A DNA stretch of 64,000 bases from CAXBNB01 sp040151475 (lineage in GTDB: Bacteria > Bacteroidota > Bacteroidia > Cytophagales > Cyclobacteriaceae), in assembly GCF_040151475.1 (NCBI RefSeq), contig NZ_JBDKWG010000124.1:15835-79834 (forward strand), in the 5' to 3' direction. The position numbers were made by a program, and so were the translations under genes. Position 1 is the stretch's first letter, and the number at the start of each line of letters is the position of its first letter. Below the pieces are notes generated by a model. It worked only from the letters and a program-made list of their open reading frames with translations. It was not told the DNA's origin and did no database searches. Positions 44,287-52,224 of the stretch are shown here, one piece after another.

Positions 44287-44547
44287 TGTTCTGTAAATTT
44301 TCTAAAGTCCTGTTTTTTATAACTTTTTAGGACTACAGTATGAATGCTCAACGTCGATATAAGGTGGGTGCACTTGCACTTTCCAATATCAATAAAGTGT
44401 CGAATTCCAAACAGTTGAAGGTAGCTGGAAAGCGCATTCACTATACATTTTATGTGTATTCGTGTTTTTCGTTCTGGGTAGTCTCTTTCAGGCTACAGCC
44501 GTGCGGTAGGGCAAGTCACGAGTAATAGATCTCTTGCTTGATATGAT
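44287..44547. other. Non-coding spacer before the methyltransferase
   Basis: This stretch separates pruA from the restriction-modification module. It holds a 6-bp inverted repeat (AGTCCT 44306-44311 with AGGACT 44329-44334, T-rich loop) and a short GTGCA/TGCAC palindrome near 44370. A 61-codon frame here has no gene-like features. No RNA gene is recognised, and it may mark the left border of an inserted module. Confidence 0.4.
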
Positions 44548-44564
44548 GATTATAAGTATCTTTG
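44548..44564 (+). promoter_or_regulatory. Methyltransferase promoter overlapped by a single C-box
   Basis: GATTATAAGTATC at 44548-44560 differs at one of 13 positions from the distal C-box at 47666-47678. It overlaps TATCTTTG at 44557-44564, a TAnnTTTG match only four bases before the ATG, so the mRNA would be leaderless. C-protein binding here would block the promoter, the known arrangement for repression of the methyltransferase in C-controlled systems such as Esp1396I. Confidence 0.6.
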
Positions 44565-44568
44565 AATT

Positions 44569-46275
44569 ATGAAAGAAGTTAGTCTAATAAAAGAAACAGG
44601 AGCAACCTTTACACCAGAAGGACTAGCTGATTTTTTATCAAGACGAATTCTGTCATATTCTTCAATTATTGATCCTTTGGTTATTGACCCTGCCTGTGGC
44701 GATGGTGCCCTGTTGCTTTCGATTGGAAAGCAACTTGAAAATAATAATGAAAAGTTTAATCTACTGGGTTTTGATACAAATCAAGATTATTTAGCCTCAG
44801 CAAATGAATGCCTGTCACAAAATATTAAATCTAAATTTGAATTAATAAATGAAGATTTTTTAGAATCAATAGATCTCAGTGTTGAGCAACAGTCTATAAG
44901 GTTTGATGATGAGGATAATGAGTTTAATAATTTTGCTGATATTGTCATAGCAAATCCTCCCTATGTACGAACACAAGTTTTAGGTACAGATAAATCCCAA
45001 TTATTATCTAAGAAATATGGCCTTAAAGGGAGGGTTGATCTATATTATCCATTTTTAATCGCAATGACTCATGCCTTAAAAGAAAATGGTGTTCTTGGTG
45101 TAATCACTTCAAATAGATACTTATTTACAAAAAGTGGGGATAGTATAAGAAAGTTTTTACACGATAATTTTCATATTTTGGAGGTGATAGATTTAGGAGA
45201 TACTAAACTTTTTGATGCGGCAGTTCTTCCTGCCATTTTTATAGGACGCAAAAAAAAGAAGGCACAGAATACTACGGCTAATTTTTTAAAAATATATGAA
45301 GAACTCAACGGGTATAATGGAGAATTAATACCATCAACTGATATTTTTGACGTTTTGAATTCTAAAAACCAAGGTTATTTCACAGATGGTATAAAAAGAT
45401 ATAAAAAGACCTCCGGTATAATTAAGTTCACCCAAGCGAAAGAGAATAACTGGGCAATGCTGTCTGAATCTGAGGCAGAATGGGTTAAGCAGGTAGAAGC
45501 TAATTCAAAGGAAACAATCGGTTCAACTTTTAAAGTTAGAGTCGGTATTAAAACTACCGCCGACAAAGTTTTTATAAGTGATTCTTGGGAAGACCTAAAT
45601 GGGACAAAGCCAGAAGAAGAAAATTTAAAAGAACTAATTTCTCAAGAGAATATTAAACCTTGGGCAATTTGTGATAAGAAAAAACTAAAAGTCCTTTACC
45701 CTCATTTGTCTATTGATGGAGTGAAATCGGTGATAGATATTGAGAAGTATCCAAAAACAAAAAAATATTTTGAAACATTCGAAGAGGTGTTGAAGGCTCG
45801 AAAATATTTAATTGATGCTGGTAGAGAGTGGTTTGAACTTTGGGTTCCTCAAAACCCATCTTATTGGAAATTCCCAAAACTTGTATTTCCTGACATTAGC
45901 GCTGTTCCTAGATTCTACTTTGATAATTCAGGTAAAATTGTCAATGGAAACTGCTACTGGATAGTAGCTAAGGAGAAAAAAGATGAGGAAAAGCTTTTTC
46001 TGATTCAAGGTGTTTCAAATTCAAAGTTGATGACCAAGTATCATGATTTGGTTTTTAGTAATAAACTTTATTCAGGAAGAAGAAGGTATTTTTCACAATA
46101 TGTTCAAAACTATCCACTTCCTGATATAAACACATTGGAATCAAAAGATATAATAAATACCGTTAGGAAAATTAACGCTACAGATGATGAAAACAAGATT
46201 TCTAAATTGACTGAAATTTTGGAAAGTCAAGTAGGGAAAGCTTATAGAGTTGCTCCAGTTATTAATCTGGATTAA
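44569..46275 (+). CDS. Type II N6-adenine DNA methyltransferase
   Basis: The 568-residue protein has the gamma-class amino-methyltransferase order: SAM motif I DPACGDGALLLSIG (from Asp40), then the catalytic motif ANPPYVRTQV (Asn129-Pro-Pro-Tyr132). A large TaqI/Eco57I-like C-terminal part for target recognition follows. It would methylate adenine in the site cut by the convergent endonuclease, protecting host DNA. The recognition sequence cannot be deduced. The 3' ends of this gene and the endonuclease gene overlap by 14 bp. The promoter overlaps a C-box. Confidence 0.88.
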   Translation: MKEVSLIKETGATFTPEGLADFLSRRILSYSSIIDPLVIDPACGDGALLLSIGKQLENNNEKFNLLGFDTNQDYLASANECLSQNIKSKFELINEDFLESIDLSVEQQSIRFDDEDNEFNNFADIVIANPPYVRTQVLGTDKSQLLSKKYGLKGRVDLYYPFLIAMTHALKENGVLGVITSNRYLFTKSGDSIRKFLHDNFHILEVIDLGDTKLFDAAVLPAIFIGRKKKKAQNTTANFLKIYEELNGYNGELIPSTDIFDVLNSKNQGYFTDGIKRYKKTSGIIKFTQAKENNWAMLSESEAEWVKQVEANSKETIGSTFKVRVGIKTTADKVFISDSWEDLNGTKPEEENLKELISQENIKPWAICDKKKLKVLYPHLSIDGVKSVIDIEKYPKTKKYFETFEEVLKARKYLIDAGREWFELWVPQNPSYWKFPKLVFPDISAVPRFYFDNSGKIVNGNCYWIVAKEKKDEEKLFLIQGVSNSKLMTKYHDLVFSNKLYSGRRRYFSQYVQNYPLPDINTLESKDIINTVRKINATDDENKISKLTEILESQVGKAYRVAPVINLD

Positions 46276-47386
46276 CAACAACCAACCCTCTATATTTTTC
46301 AAAAATATCCATTGGTATTGACCTTTGGCATTTATAACTCTGATCGGAAACATAGGAAAATACTTCTCCCAGTTTTTCGCCAGGACTCAATATTATTCCT
46401 TCAATTATTTCTGTGTTTGGATTAGTTAATGCAATTAAATACCTAATGTCGAAAGTTGTAATATTTAACTCTGCATTAATGCTTTCCTCTTTTTCAGGTG
46501 AAAATTTCCCTAAATCTACTGTTTGAGCATCTTGAACTTTCACTTCCAATAACTGATTTGGAATATCTGGATAAGCACCGTAAAGCAAATCAGAATTAGA
46601 GGGGTCATAACCAAGAAGTTCCAAAACTTTTCGTTCTAAAGACTGGCCTCTATTTTTAGTAGAGTCCGCAGCAAGTTTAAAACCTATTAGTTTTTCAGCT
46701 ACCATTTTTTTGATCAAATCAATAGCCAAAATTTCATTTGACTTTGCTTCTTCAACCATATTGCTTTTTGGAGGTTCAAAATCATGTCGAATTAAATATG
46801 ATAGTTTTTTGGAATCTTGGAAGAACATTATTTTGTCTTCACTATCATATATTTTTTGACGACTCTTAGAGGAAATTAATAACTGATGTTTGATGGTCGG
46901 TTTTCCAAATGCGCCAAATTTAGCTACAATATAACCGGGTGTTGCAATTATGACGCATGATATCTTCTGGGTTTCAATATCCACTTTGGTCATCACAAAC
47001 CGGACATCATTGCATTTTAAACTTTCTCCTGATTCATACTTTATTAGAAGAGTTTGGCTTGCTGGGATTCTATTCCATACTTGAAGGTTATAGGATTTAC
47101 CACTTGTAACAATGTATGTGTCTATGAATTCACGGACAATTTTAGGTATCCCCTTTTTCTTAGGAGGTACAATTTCATAAGCATCGTCAAAAGCTGGTTC
47201 AGGAAAGGGGTAATCTTCAAGAGTTTTTGCAATTAATTTTCGATTATTCGAACCATCTGTTCTTGATTTTCCAGTTAACTTAAACTCTAGACCTATTAAA
47301 GATCTTAACCTACTTTCTAATTCCGTAAGTGATGTTAATGAGTGTGGAGATCTAGCTGGGATTTTAAATAAATTATTCATAGACAA
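46262..47386 (-). CDS. Type II restriction endonuclease, unknown specificity
   Basis: The 374-residue product has no family I can name, but context and a PD-(D/E)xK-like core support an endonuclease. The core is SLERKVLELLGYDPSN (Glu251), then YPDIPNQLLEVKV with Asp274 and Glu281-x-Lys283, spaced as in the PD-(D/E)xK nuclease superfamily. Residues 1-240 are probably the DNA-recognition part. The gene starts inside the C gene (14-bp overlap), so the two are co-transcribed and coupled, and it meets the methyltransferase tail-to-tail. Delayed expression through the C protein is expected after entry into a new host. Confidence 0.8.
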   Translation of the reverse strand: MSMNNLFKIPARSPHSLTSLTELESRLRSLIGLEFKLTGKSRTDGSNNRKLIAKTLEDYPFPEPAFDDAYEIVPPKKKGIPKIVREFIDTYIVTSGKSYNLQVWNRIPASQTLLIKYESGESLKCNDVRFVMTKVDIETQKISCVIIATPGYIVAKFGAFGKPTIKHQLLISSKSRQKIYDSEDKIMFFQDSKKLSYLIRHDFEPPKSNMVEEAKSNEILAIDLIKKMVAEKLIGFKLAADSTKNRGQSLERKVLELLGYDPSNSDLLYGAYPDIPNQLLEVKVQDAQTVDLGKFSPEKEESINAELNITTFDIRYLIALTNPNTEIIEGIILSPGEKLGEVFSYVSDQSYKCQRSIPMDIFEKYRGLVVVNPD

Positions 47387-47615
47387 ACTTGAAAAGTTCA
47401 GAAACTGAAATATTTAATGCCTTGGATATCTTTTTTAAATTCAAGGCTGCAATATTTCGTTCCCCTCTTTCAACAGAGCCTATGTATGTTCTGTCAAGAT
47501 CGCATTCAAATGACAGCTTTTCCTGAGACAATCCGATCTCAGAGCGAAGTTCTCTTATGCGAGAGCCTAGCTGTTCAAGAAATAGTTGATCATCTTGTTT
47601 ATATGGAGATTGCAT
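47373..47615 (-). CDS. Restriction-modification controller (C) protein, XRE-type
   Basis: The 80-residue helix-turn-helix protein has the XRE fold throughout: LGSRIRELRSEIGLSQEKLS, then DRTYIGSVERGERNIAALNL with the recognition helix, and KKISKALNISVSELF. Size and fold match C proteins, dimeric autoregulators of type II systems that first activate and then repress their own promoter. A two-box operator lies just upstream (47651-47676). The endonuclease gene overlaps its end by 14 bp. Confidence 0.88.
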   Translation of the reverse strand: MQSPYKQDDQLFLEQLGSRIRELRSEIGLSQEKLSFECDLDRTYIGSVERGERNIAALNLKKISKALNISVSELFKFVYE

Positions 47616-47632
47616 ACTTAAATATTAAGGAA

Positions 47633-47676
47633 CAAAGTTTAAAAAAGGATGACTATAAGTCTACGGACTATAAGTA
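47633..47676 (-). promoter_or_regulatory. C-protein operator and promoter of the C/R operon
   Basis: Two near-identical boxes are visible: GACTATAAGTC at 47651-47661 and GACTATAAGTA at 47666-47676, four bases apart. On the minus strand each reads ACTTATAGTC, with CGTA between, strongly resembling the GACTTATAGTC C-boxes of the PvuII and Esp1396I class. A near-match -7 element (AAACTTTG, one mismatch) lies at 47633-47640. The proximal box then falls at about -25 to -35 and the distal at about -40 to -50, as in known C-regulated promoters. Confidence 0.8.
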
Positions 47677-47692
47677 TCTAAACTATTCCATA

Positions 47693-47740
47693 AACAGAAA
47701 AATAAATTAACGGATCCTATTTTATTTTATCTGTTGACTT
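47693..47740. repeat. Direct repeat, copy A, upstream of the MORN-OmpA gene
   Basis: The first 19 bases (47693-47711) are identical to 49411-49429 and the next 29 are mostly matching. Copy A is non-coding, whereas copy B contains the last codons and stop of the MORN-OmpA gene, so A may be the remnant 3' end of a duplicated gene. Confidence 0.6.
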
Positions 47741-47755
47741 TACTTGAATCAAGTA
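47741..47755. promoter_or_regulatory. 15-bp palindrome upstream of the MORN-OmpA gene
   Basis: TACTTGA-A-TCAAGTA is a perfect palindrome with one central base, 42 bp before the ATG at 47798. It is a candidate operator. Confidence 0.35.
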
Positions 47756-47797
47756 TCTCATGGGCAATAATGTTCGCCTCTTGACGTCTCATATTAC

Positions 47798-49423
47798 ATG
47801 AACCTATCAACTTTTAGTTTCACACTAAAACTCTTCTGCCTCTTCTATGCCATCATAGTTTTTGACTGTAATGGTCAATCTCCACAAATCCGAAGAGCTT
47901 TAAAGAAAAAGCTCAAAAACCAATTGGTTGCAAAGGATTACAAAGGTAAAGAGCGGTACGAGAACGGTCAATTAAAATATAAAGGTAAATACTACGACTA
48001 CCCCGTAGAGGTGCAGGGAATATGGCATTTAGAATATGTGAAAGTTGGCAAATGGATTTACTACCATCCAAATGGAAAAATAGAAAGAATAGAAAATTAC
48101 AACAAGCCAAAAAACTGTTACGAAGGAATTTATCGATCAGGGAAATGGGAATATAAAAATGAACAAGGCATAACTTATCTTGAAGAAAAATATGAAAACT
48201 ACACTCTGGTATCAAAAGAGGAAGAATTTTATACAAGAGAAGGAATTCAAAGGAAATATATTTTTCATCAAGGAAAAACTGATACTCTTTACTATCAAAA
48301 AGATACGGTATCTACCAATCTAATTAAAAATCCAGGCTTTGAAATTTTCAGGTTTAAACCCATCCCAATTGTAAACAAAGGACACTCTTCAGCCGAAGAG
48401 TTGGTTGCAGACTGGACGTCTCCCGACAATGGCACTCCTGATTACTATAGTGAGATTAGACGGGTTAGAGATGTTCCTAGCCATATTTCAGTTGGTGCGA
48501 ATACTAAAGGCGAGAATAGCTACATGGGAATAATTCTGTATCATAGCCCCTCAACACAATATTTGACATATTCTGAACACCTCCAAACTCGTCTTGCAAA
48601 ACAGTTGGTGAAAGATCAGGTTTATTGCATAAAACTAGATATTCTTCTGTCTCAAAATTCGGGATTCTATATTGATCAGTTTGATGCATTATTTACCGAA
48701 GCTCCTATAAAAATAGAAGCGAATACATTTCAAACAACCAATCATCACAAAGTAGAATTTAATAAAGCATTGAACAATCGCAATAAATGGAAAAGACTGT
48801 GTGCTTCATATATTTCAGATGGGTCTGAAAAGTACCTGACTATTGGCAATCTTCAAAAGAATAAAGACATGAACAAAGTTTCAATTAAGCCATACCAGAA
48901 AAGCTCCTTAGATATCAATGAATCCGCTTATTATCTGATAGACAATGTAGAATTAACACCTGTGTCATCAAGACAAAAATGTGAGTGTGGAGATCCCCAA
49001 ATTCCTCAAGTAACCAGAAAAAGAACTGTTTCTGATTTTGACAGCTTAGTAATAACTAATATTGAAGAAGTCAGTATTGGAGACCAGATCATTCTCAACA
49101 AAGTGCAGTTTCAATTCAATGAATCGAAGTTATTAGAGTCAGCCATCATTCAATTGCAGGTATTAAAGGGAATATTGGAACAAAATCCATCTTTTAAAAT
49201 CTTGATTAGCGGACACACAGATAATCTTGGTACGGATGAATATAATTTAAATCTGTCAAAAATGAGAGCACAAGTAATTGTCGATTGGCTGGTAAACAAT
49301 GGGATAGAAATTAATAGGTTATCATATCAAGGACATGGCTCAGACATTCCACTAGTTGAGAACTCTTCTGATGAAAATCGAGCGGTAAATCGGCGTGTGG
49401 AATTTGAAATAACAGAAAAATAA
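47798..49423 (+). CDS. MORN-like / OmpA envelope protein
   Basis: The 541-residue exported protein has a signal peptide (LFCLFYAIIVFDCNGQS). A short MORN_2-like repeat block follows (about 50-150, YENGQLKYKGKYYDYP, VGKWIYYHPNGKIERIENY). The beta-rich middle domain (about 170-395, starting TNLIKNPGFEIF) resembles the jelly-roll part of gliding or OmpA-linked proteins. The C-terminal OmpA peptidoglycan-binding domain comes last (about 430-541, ISGHTDNLGTDEYNLNLSKMRA). It should anchor outer-membrane or periplasmic structures to peptidoglycan. It shares its repeat type with the MORN protein at 9288. Confidence 0.82.
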   Translation: MNLSTFSFTLKLFCLFYAIIVFDCNGQSPQIRRALKKKLKNQLVAKDYKGKERYENGQLKYKGKYYDYPVEVQGIWHLEYVKVGKWIYYHPNGKIERIENYNKPKNCYEGIYRSGKWEYKNEQGITYLEEKYENYTLVSKEEEFYTREGIQRKYIFHQGKTDTLYYQKDTVSTNLIKNPGFEIFRFKPIPIVNKGHSSAEELVADWTSPDNGTPDYYSEIRRVRDVPSHISVGANTKGENSYMGIILYHSPSTQYLTYSEHLQTRLAKQLVKDQVYCIKLDILLSQNSGFYIDQFDALFTEAPIKIEANTFQTTNHHKVEFNKALNNRNKWKRLCASYISDGSEKYLTIGNLQKNKDMNKVSIKPYQKSSLDINESAYYLIDNVELTPVSSRQKCECGDPQIPQVTRKRTVSDFDSLVITNIEEVSIGDQIILNKVQFQFNESKLLESAIIQLQVLKGILEQNPSFKILISGHTDNLGTDEYNLNLSKMRAQVIVDWLVNNGIEINRLSYQGHGSDIPLVENSSDENRAVNRRVEFEITEK

Positions 49424-49459
49424 ATTAACAGACCCTATTCCCATTTTATCCGTTAGCTT
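49411..49459. repeat. Direct repeat, copy B, at the 3' end of the MORN-OmpA gene
   Basis: This matches copy A at 47693-47740 (19 identical bases, then a further stretch with few differences). It covers the terminal codons, the stop and about 35 bp of downstream DNA. Confidence 0.6.
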
Positions 49460-49486
49460 AATTGTAAACAAAAAAAGAAAATACTC

Positions 49487-49765
49487 ATGGAAACAGACCA
49501 TCAGGGACAAGTCGAAAAGATACTAAAGGAGCTGGGCAAAAAAATCGATCACCTCATTGCCGAAACCAAAGATGCAAGCGGAGAAATCCGGGACGATTTG
49601 GAAGAAAAAATAAAAGAATTCAAATCCAAAAAATGGAAAATGGAGGAAGAATATCAGGATTTCAAAGCAAAAAATGAAGGGAAGTGGGAAGAAATTAAAA
49701 CCCATCTGTCCGGTGCTGCCCTGGAATTGGAGAATGCCGTAAAAGCGACTTTCAATAAAAAATAA
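49487..49765 (+). CDS. Small coiled-coil stress-type protein
   Basis: The 92-residue product is highly charged and predicted fully helical, with long heptad-like stretches (VEKILKELGKKIDHLIAET, DDLEEKIKEFKSKKWKMEEE). It resembles the small cyanobacterial sll1863-type stress proteins and similar Bacteroidota proteins, but the match is compositional. No signal peptide or membrane span is present. It lies alone between the OmpA gene and a convergent esterase. Confidence 0.65.
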   Translation: METDHQGQVEKILKELGKKIDHLIAETKDASGEIRDDLEEKIKEFKSKKWKMEEEYQDFKAKNEGKWEEIKTHLSGAALELENAVKATFNKK

Positions 49766-49795
49766 CGTAACTCCACTTCCTTTTCAATAATTGCC

Positions 49796-50710
49796 TTATT
49801 GCCCACAAAAGTCAAATTCAGGTTGGCAATCTTTTACTTGATACTTTAGTGGAATATGGATTTGGCGTGCTTGCTTTTGCAACACATCCTTCTCCAAAAA
49901 ATCTGCTGTCATGTAGCGGTACTCCTCATTCATAGGACGACCTGCCCATTCATGTCCACCTCCACAGCTGCTTACAAAATAGTAGCCTCTGTTGACGCTA
50001 TGCAATTTTTCGGCAATAGTATGAGAACCAAAGAACATCATGAAGCCGGTATCATCCGGTGAACAGTAGTGGTGGGCAGCCGTAGCAAATGGCACCAACG
50101 GATCGCAAGTGCCATGAAACAGAGCCGTAGGTATGGCAGCATCTGGCGTAATCCAGTTCTGATCCAAAATTGCTCCAGCCATACTAACTACACCCGCATA
50201 TTTAAATCCATCTGCTAAAATATTTTCCTGAGACTTTTTCCAGTAAGCAGCTTGTAAAACGGCTTCCGCTCCGGCACTGCTACCGGCTATTACCACAGTT
50301 GATGGATCTATATTGAATTGCTCACTTTTTTCCAGCAAAAAAGCAGTTGCCTGATTCACATTTTGAGCTGCTGTGAGCAAAGTATTGATTTTATTCTGAA
50401 CAGCCTGTCCACAACTAAATGACTGGTCTTTCATAGTCAGATGATAAGAGATAGTCGCTGTTACCCAGCCTTTTCCGGCAAAATACTCACAATAATCAAT
50501 CCCCCGATCCCTGTTGCCACCGGAAAATCCTCCGCCATGTACATAAATGAGCAGTGGTTTCAATTCATTGTCTTTTTGCTTCGGGTAAAAAATGTCCAAT
50601 GCAAGCGTATCTTCATACACCATCGTCCGGTGTTCTATTTCCAGATTTTGAGTAGCAAAGCTTGAAAAGGACATAAGAACTATTCCCCCAACAAAAAATA
50701 AACATTTCAT
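49796..50710 (-). CDS. Exported alpha/beta-hydrolase esterase
   Basis: The 304-residue secreted protein (signal peptide ending near SSFATQ) has the esterase motifs HGGGFSGGNRDRG (oxyanion at 58-61) and GSSAGAEA with nucleophile Ser145. FHGTCDPLVPF carries the acid and the catalytic His is probably in GGGHEW. It is close to the carboxylesterase and feruloyl/acetyl-esterase group found near polysaccharide loci. It follows the serine hydrolase on the same strand and may deacetylate a carbohydrate, but this is inference. Confidence 0.8.
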   Translation of the reverse strand: MKCLFFVGGIVLMSFSSFATQNLEIEHRTMVYEDTLALDIFYPKQKDNELKPLLIYVHGGGFSGGNRDRGIDYCEYFAGKGWVTATISYHLTMKDQSFSCGQAVQNKINTLLTAAQNVNQATAFLLEKSEQFNIDPSTVVIAGSSAGAEAVLQAAYWKKSQENILADGFKYAGVVSMAGAILDQNWITPDAAIPTALFHGTCDPLVPFATAAHHYCSPDDTGFMMFFGSHTIAEKLHSVNRGYYFVSSCGGGHEWAGRPMNEEYRYMTADFLEKDVLQKQARQIHIPLKYQVKDCQPEFDFCGQ

Positions 50711-50752
50711 TTTACAATTATAGCAGTTCTAATTGGTTTATTCTTCCTGCAA

Positions 50753-52036
50753 TCATTCCACAATAGCCTGATACACCAAATTCCTTAGTTTAGCATGGTC
50801 ATCCACTCCATTTGTCGGAATCAATTGTTTGAAATACACCACAACCAAATCCTCCACCGGGTCAGCCCAATATGTAGAGCCGTAAGCACCACCCCATTCG
50901 AAAGTACCAACAGAACCCGGTTCACCTCTTTCTCCTACATCTTTGGTAATGGAAAAACCAAGGCCAAAACCGGAACCTCCTCTGGATCCATATGGGATGT
51001 CTCTTACATCCACATGATCTGCAATCATCAGCTCTACTGTTTTTGGAGAAAGAATTTGATTGCCATTGTATTTACCTCCATTGAGCATCATTTGGAGAAA
51101 CTTAGCGTAATCCAGAGCAGTTGACAGATAGCCTGCACCACCTGAAAAGCTCTTGCGTGGGCCATTGACATAATGTCCCTGCCCCATACCTAAACCCGGA
51201 TCAGGAGATCTTTCCAATGGTTTACCCTCATAAGCCATATAGGACGTTGACAAGCGATCTGCCTTGTTTTTAGGCAAATAAAAATGAGTGTCATTCATGC
51301 CAATAGGATCCAGAACTCTTTCTTTCAAAAATTCATCTAAAGTCATTCCTGAAGCCTTCTCGATTACTGCTCCTAAAATATCGGTATTGTACCCATACAC
51401 AAACCTTTCGCCCGGTTCGGCATCCATAGGCAGACCAGCCATACGGGCAATGGTAGCTCCGATTGGTTCATCTCTATCAGCAAAATACCAGCCCTGAATA
51501 CCAGCTTCTTCCCATTCTTGTTTGGCCGGACCATGACCATACCCTATGCCGGCAGTGTGAGTAAGTAAATCACGAATAGTAATGGCTCTGGATGCTTTTA
51601 CCACATCATATCCTCCATCATCTCGTTTTTTTGCTACTGTTGTTTCTTTCCATTCAGGCAAATAATTGCCAATCGGATCAGATATCTTCAATTTTCCTTC
51701 TTCCTGCAAAACCATTGCACCTACGCTCACTATGGCTTTAGTTTGTGAAGCTATCCTGAAAATAGCATCTTTTGGCATTTTCTTTTTTGATGCGATATCA
51801 CTGTCTCCAAAAGCCTCCAAATAAACTATCTTTCCTTTTCTGGCTACCAGGGTTACATTTCCCGCCATCTTCCCATCTTTAGTATATTGCTCCATAACCA
51901 TAGATAGTCTTTTCAACCTTTCGGAGGACATTCCTACGTCTTCTGGTTTAGCAGTAGTTAAATTTTGAGCATGTAAAACAGAAACCCATAACAGCCCACA
52001 CAGTATTATAAAGCCAGCTTTGAATTGTTTGATCAT
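50753..52036 (-). CDS. Exported class C beta-lactamase-like serine hydrolase
   Basis: The 427-residue product has a signal peptide (GFIILCGLLWVSVLHAQ). The penicillin-binding fold shows the SxxK motif SQTK (Ser97, Lys100) and the YxN-like motif FVYGYNTDILG. The family includes esterases (EstB), D-aminopeptidases and carboxypeptidases rather than true beta-lactamases. It lies between the esterase and the polysaccharide locus, separated by a 188-bp AT-rich gap from the latter. The substrate is unknown. Confidence 0.85.
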   Translation of the reverse strand: MIKQFKAGFIILCGLLWVSVLHAQNLTTAKPEDVGMSSERLKRLSMVMEQYTKDGKMAGNVTLVARKGKIVYLEAFGDSDIASKKKMPKDAIFRIASQTKAIVSVGAMVLQEEGKLKISDPIGNYLPEWKETTVAKKRDDGGYDVVKASRAITIRDLLTHTAGIGYGHGPAKQEWEEAGIQGWYFADRDEPIGATIARMAGLPMDAEPGERFVYGYNTDILGAVIEKASGMTLDEFLKERVLDPIGMNDTHFYLPKNKADRLSTSYMAYEGKPLERSPDPGLGMGQGHYVNGPRKSFSGGAGYLSTALDYAKFLQMMLNGGKYNGNQILSPKTVELMIADHVDVRDIPYGSRGGSGFGLGFSITKDVGERGEPGSVGTFEWGGAYGSTYWADPVEDLVVVYFKQLIPTNGVDDHAKLRNLVYQAIVE

Positions 52037-52224
52037 TGTATCTTAATTATTAGTTAAAAAAATAAAATTAACTATTCATAAGAATATAATCATATTTAAT
52101 ATTTCATTTTTATTATAAAATATTTCGATACCTTTTTATTTATACTTTTACCAGACGATACAATTACTTAATTAAAACAAAGAGTATTAATATCCTCCCA
52201 TTTATCAATTGATGTATTTTATTG

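Noticed and set aside
44340..44525. 61-codon frame between pruA and the methyltransferase
   Set aside because: Composition is not protein-like, it lies among hairpins and has no visible start context.
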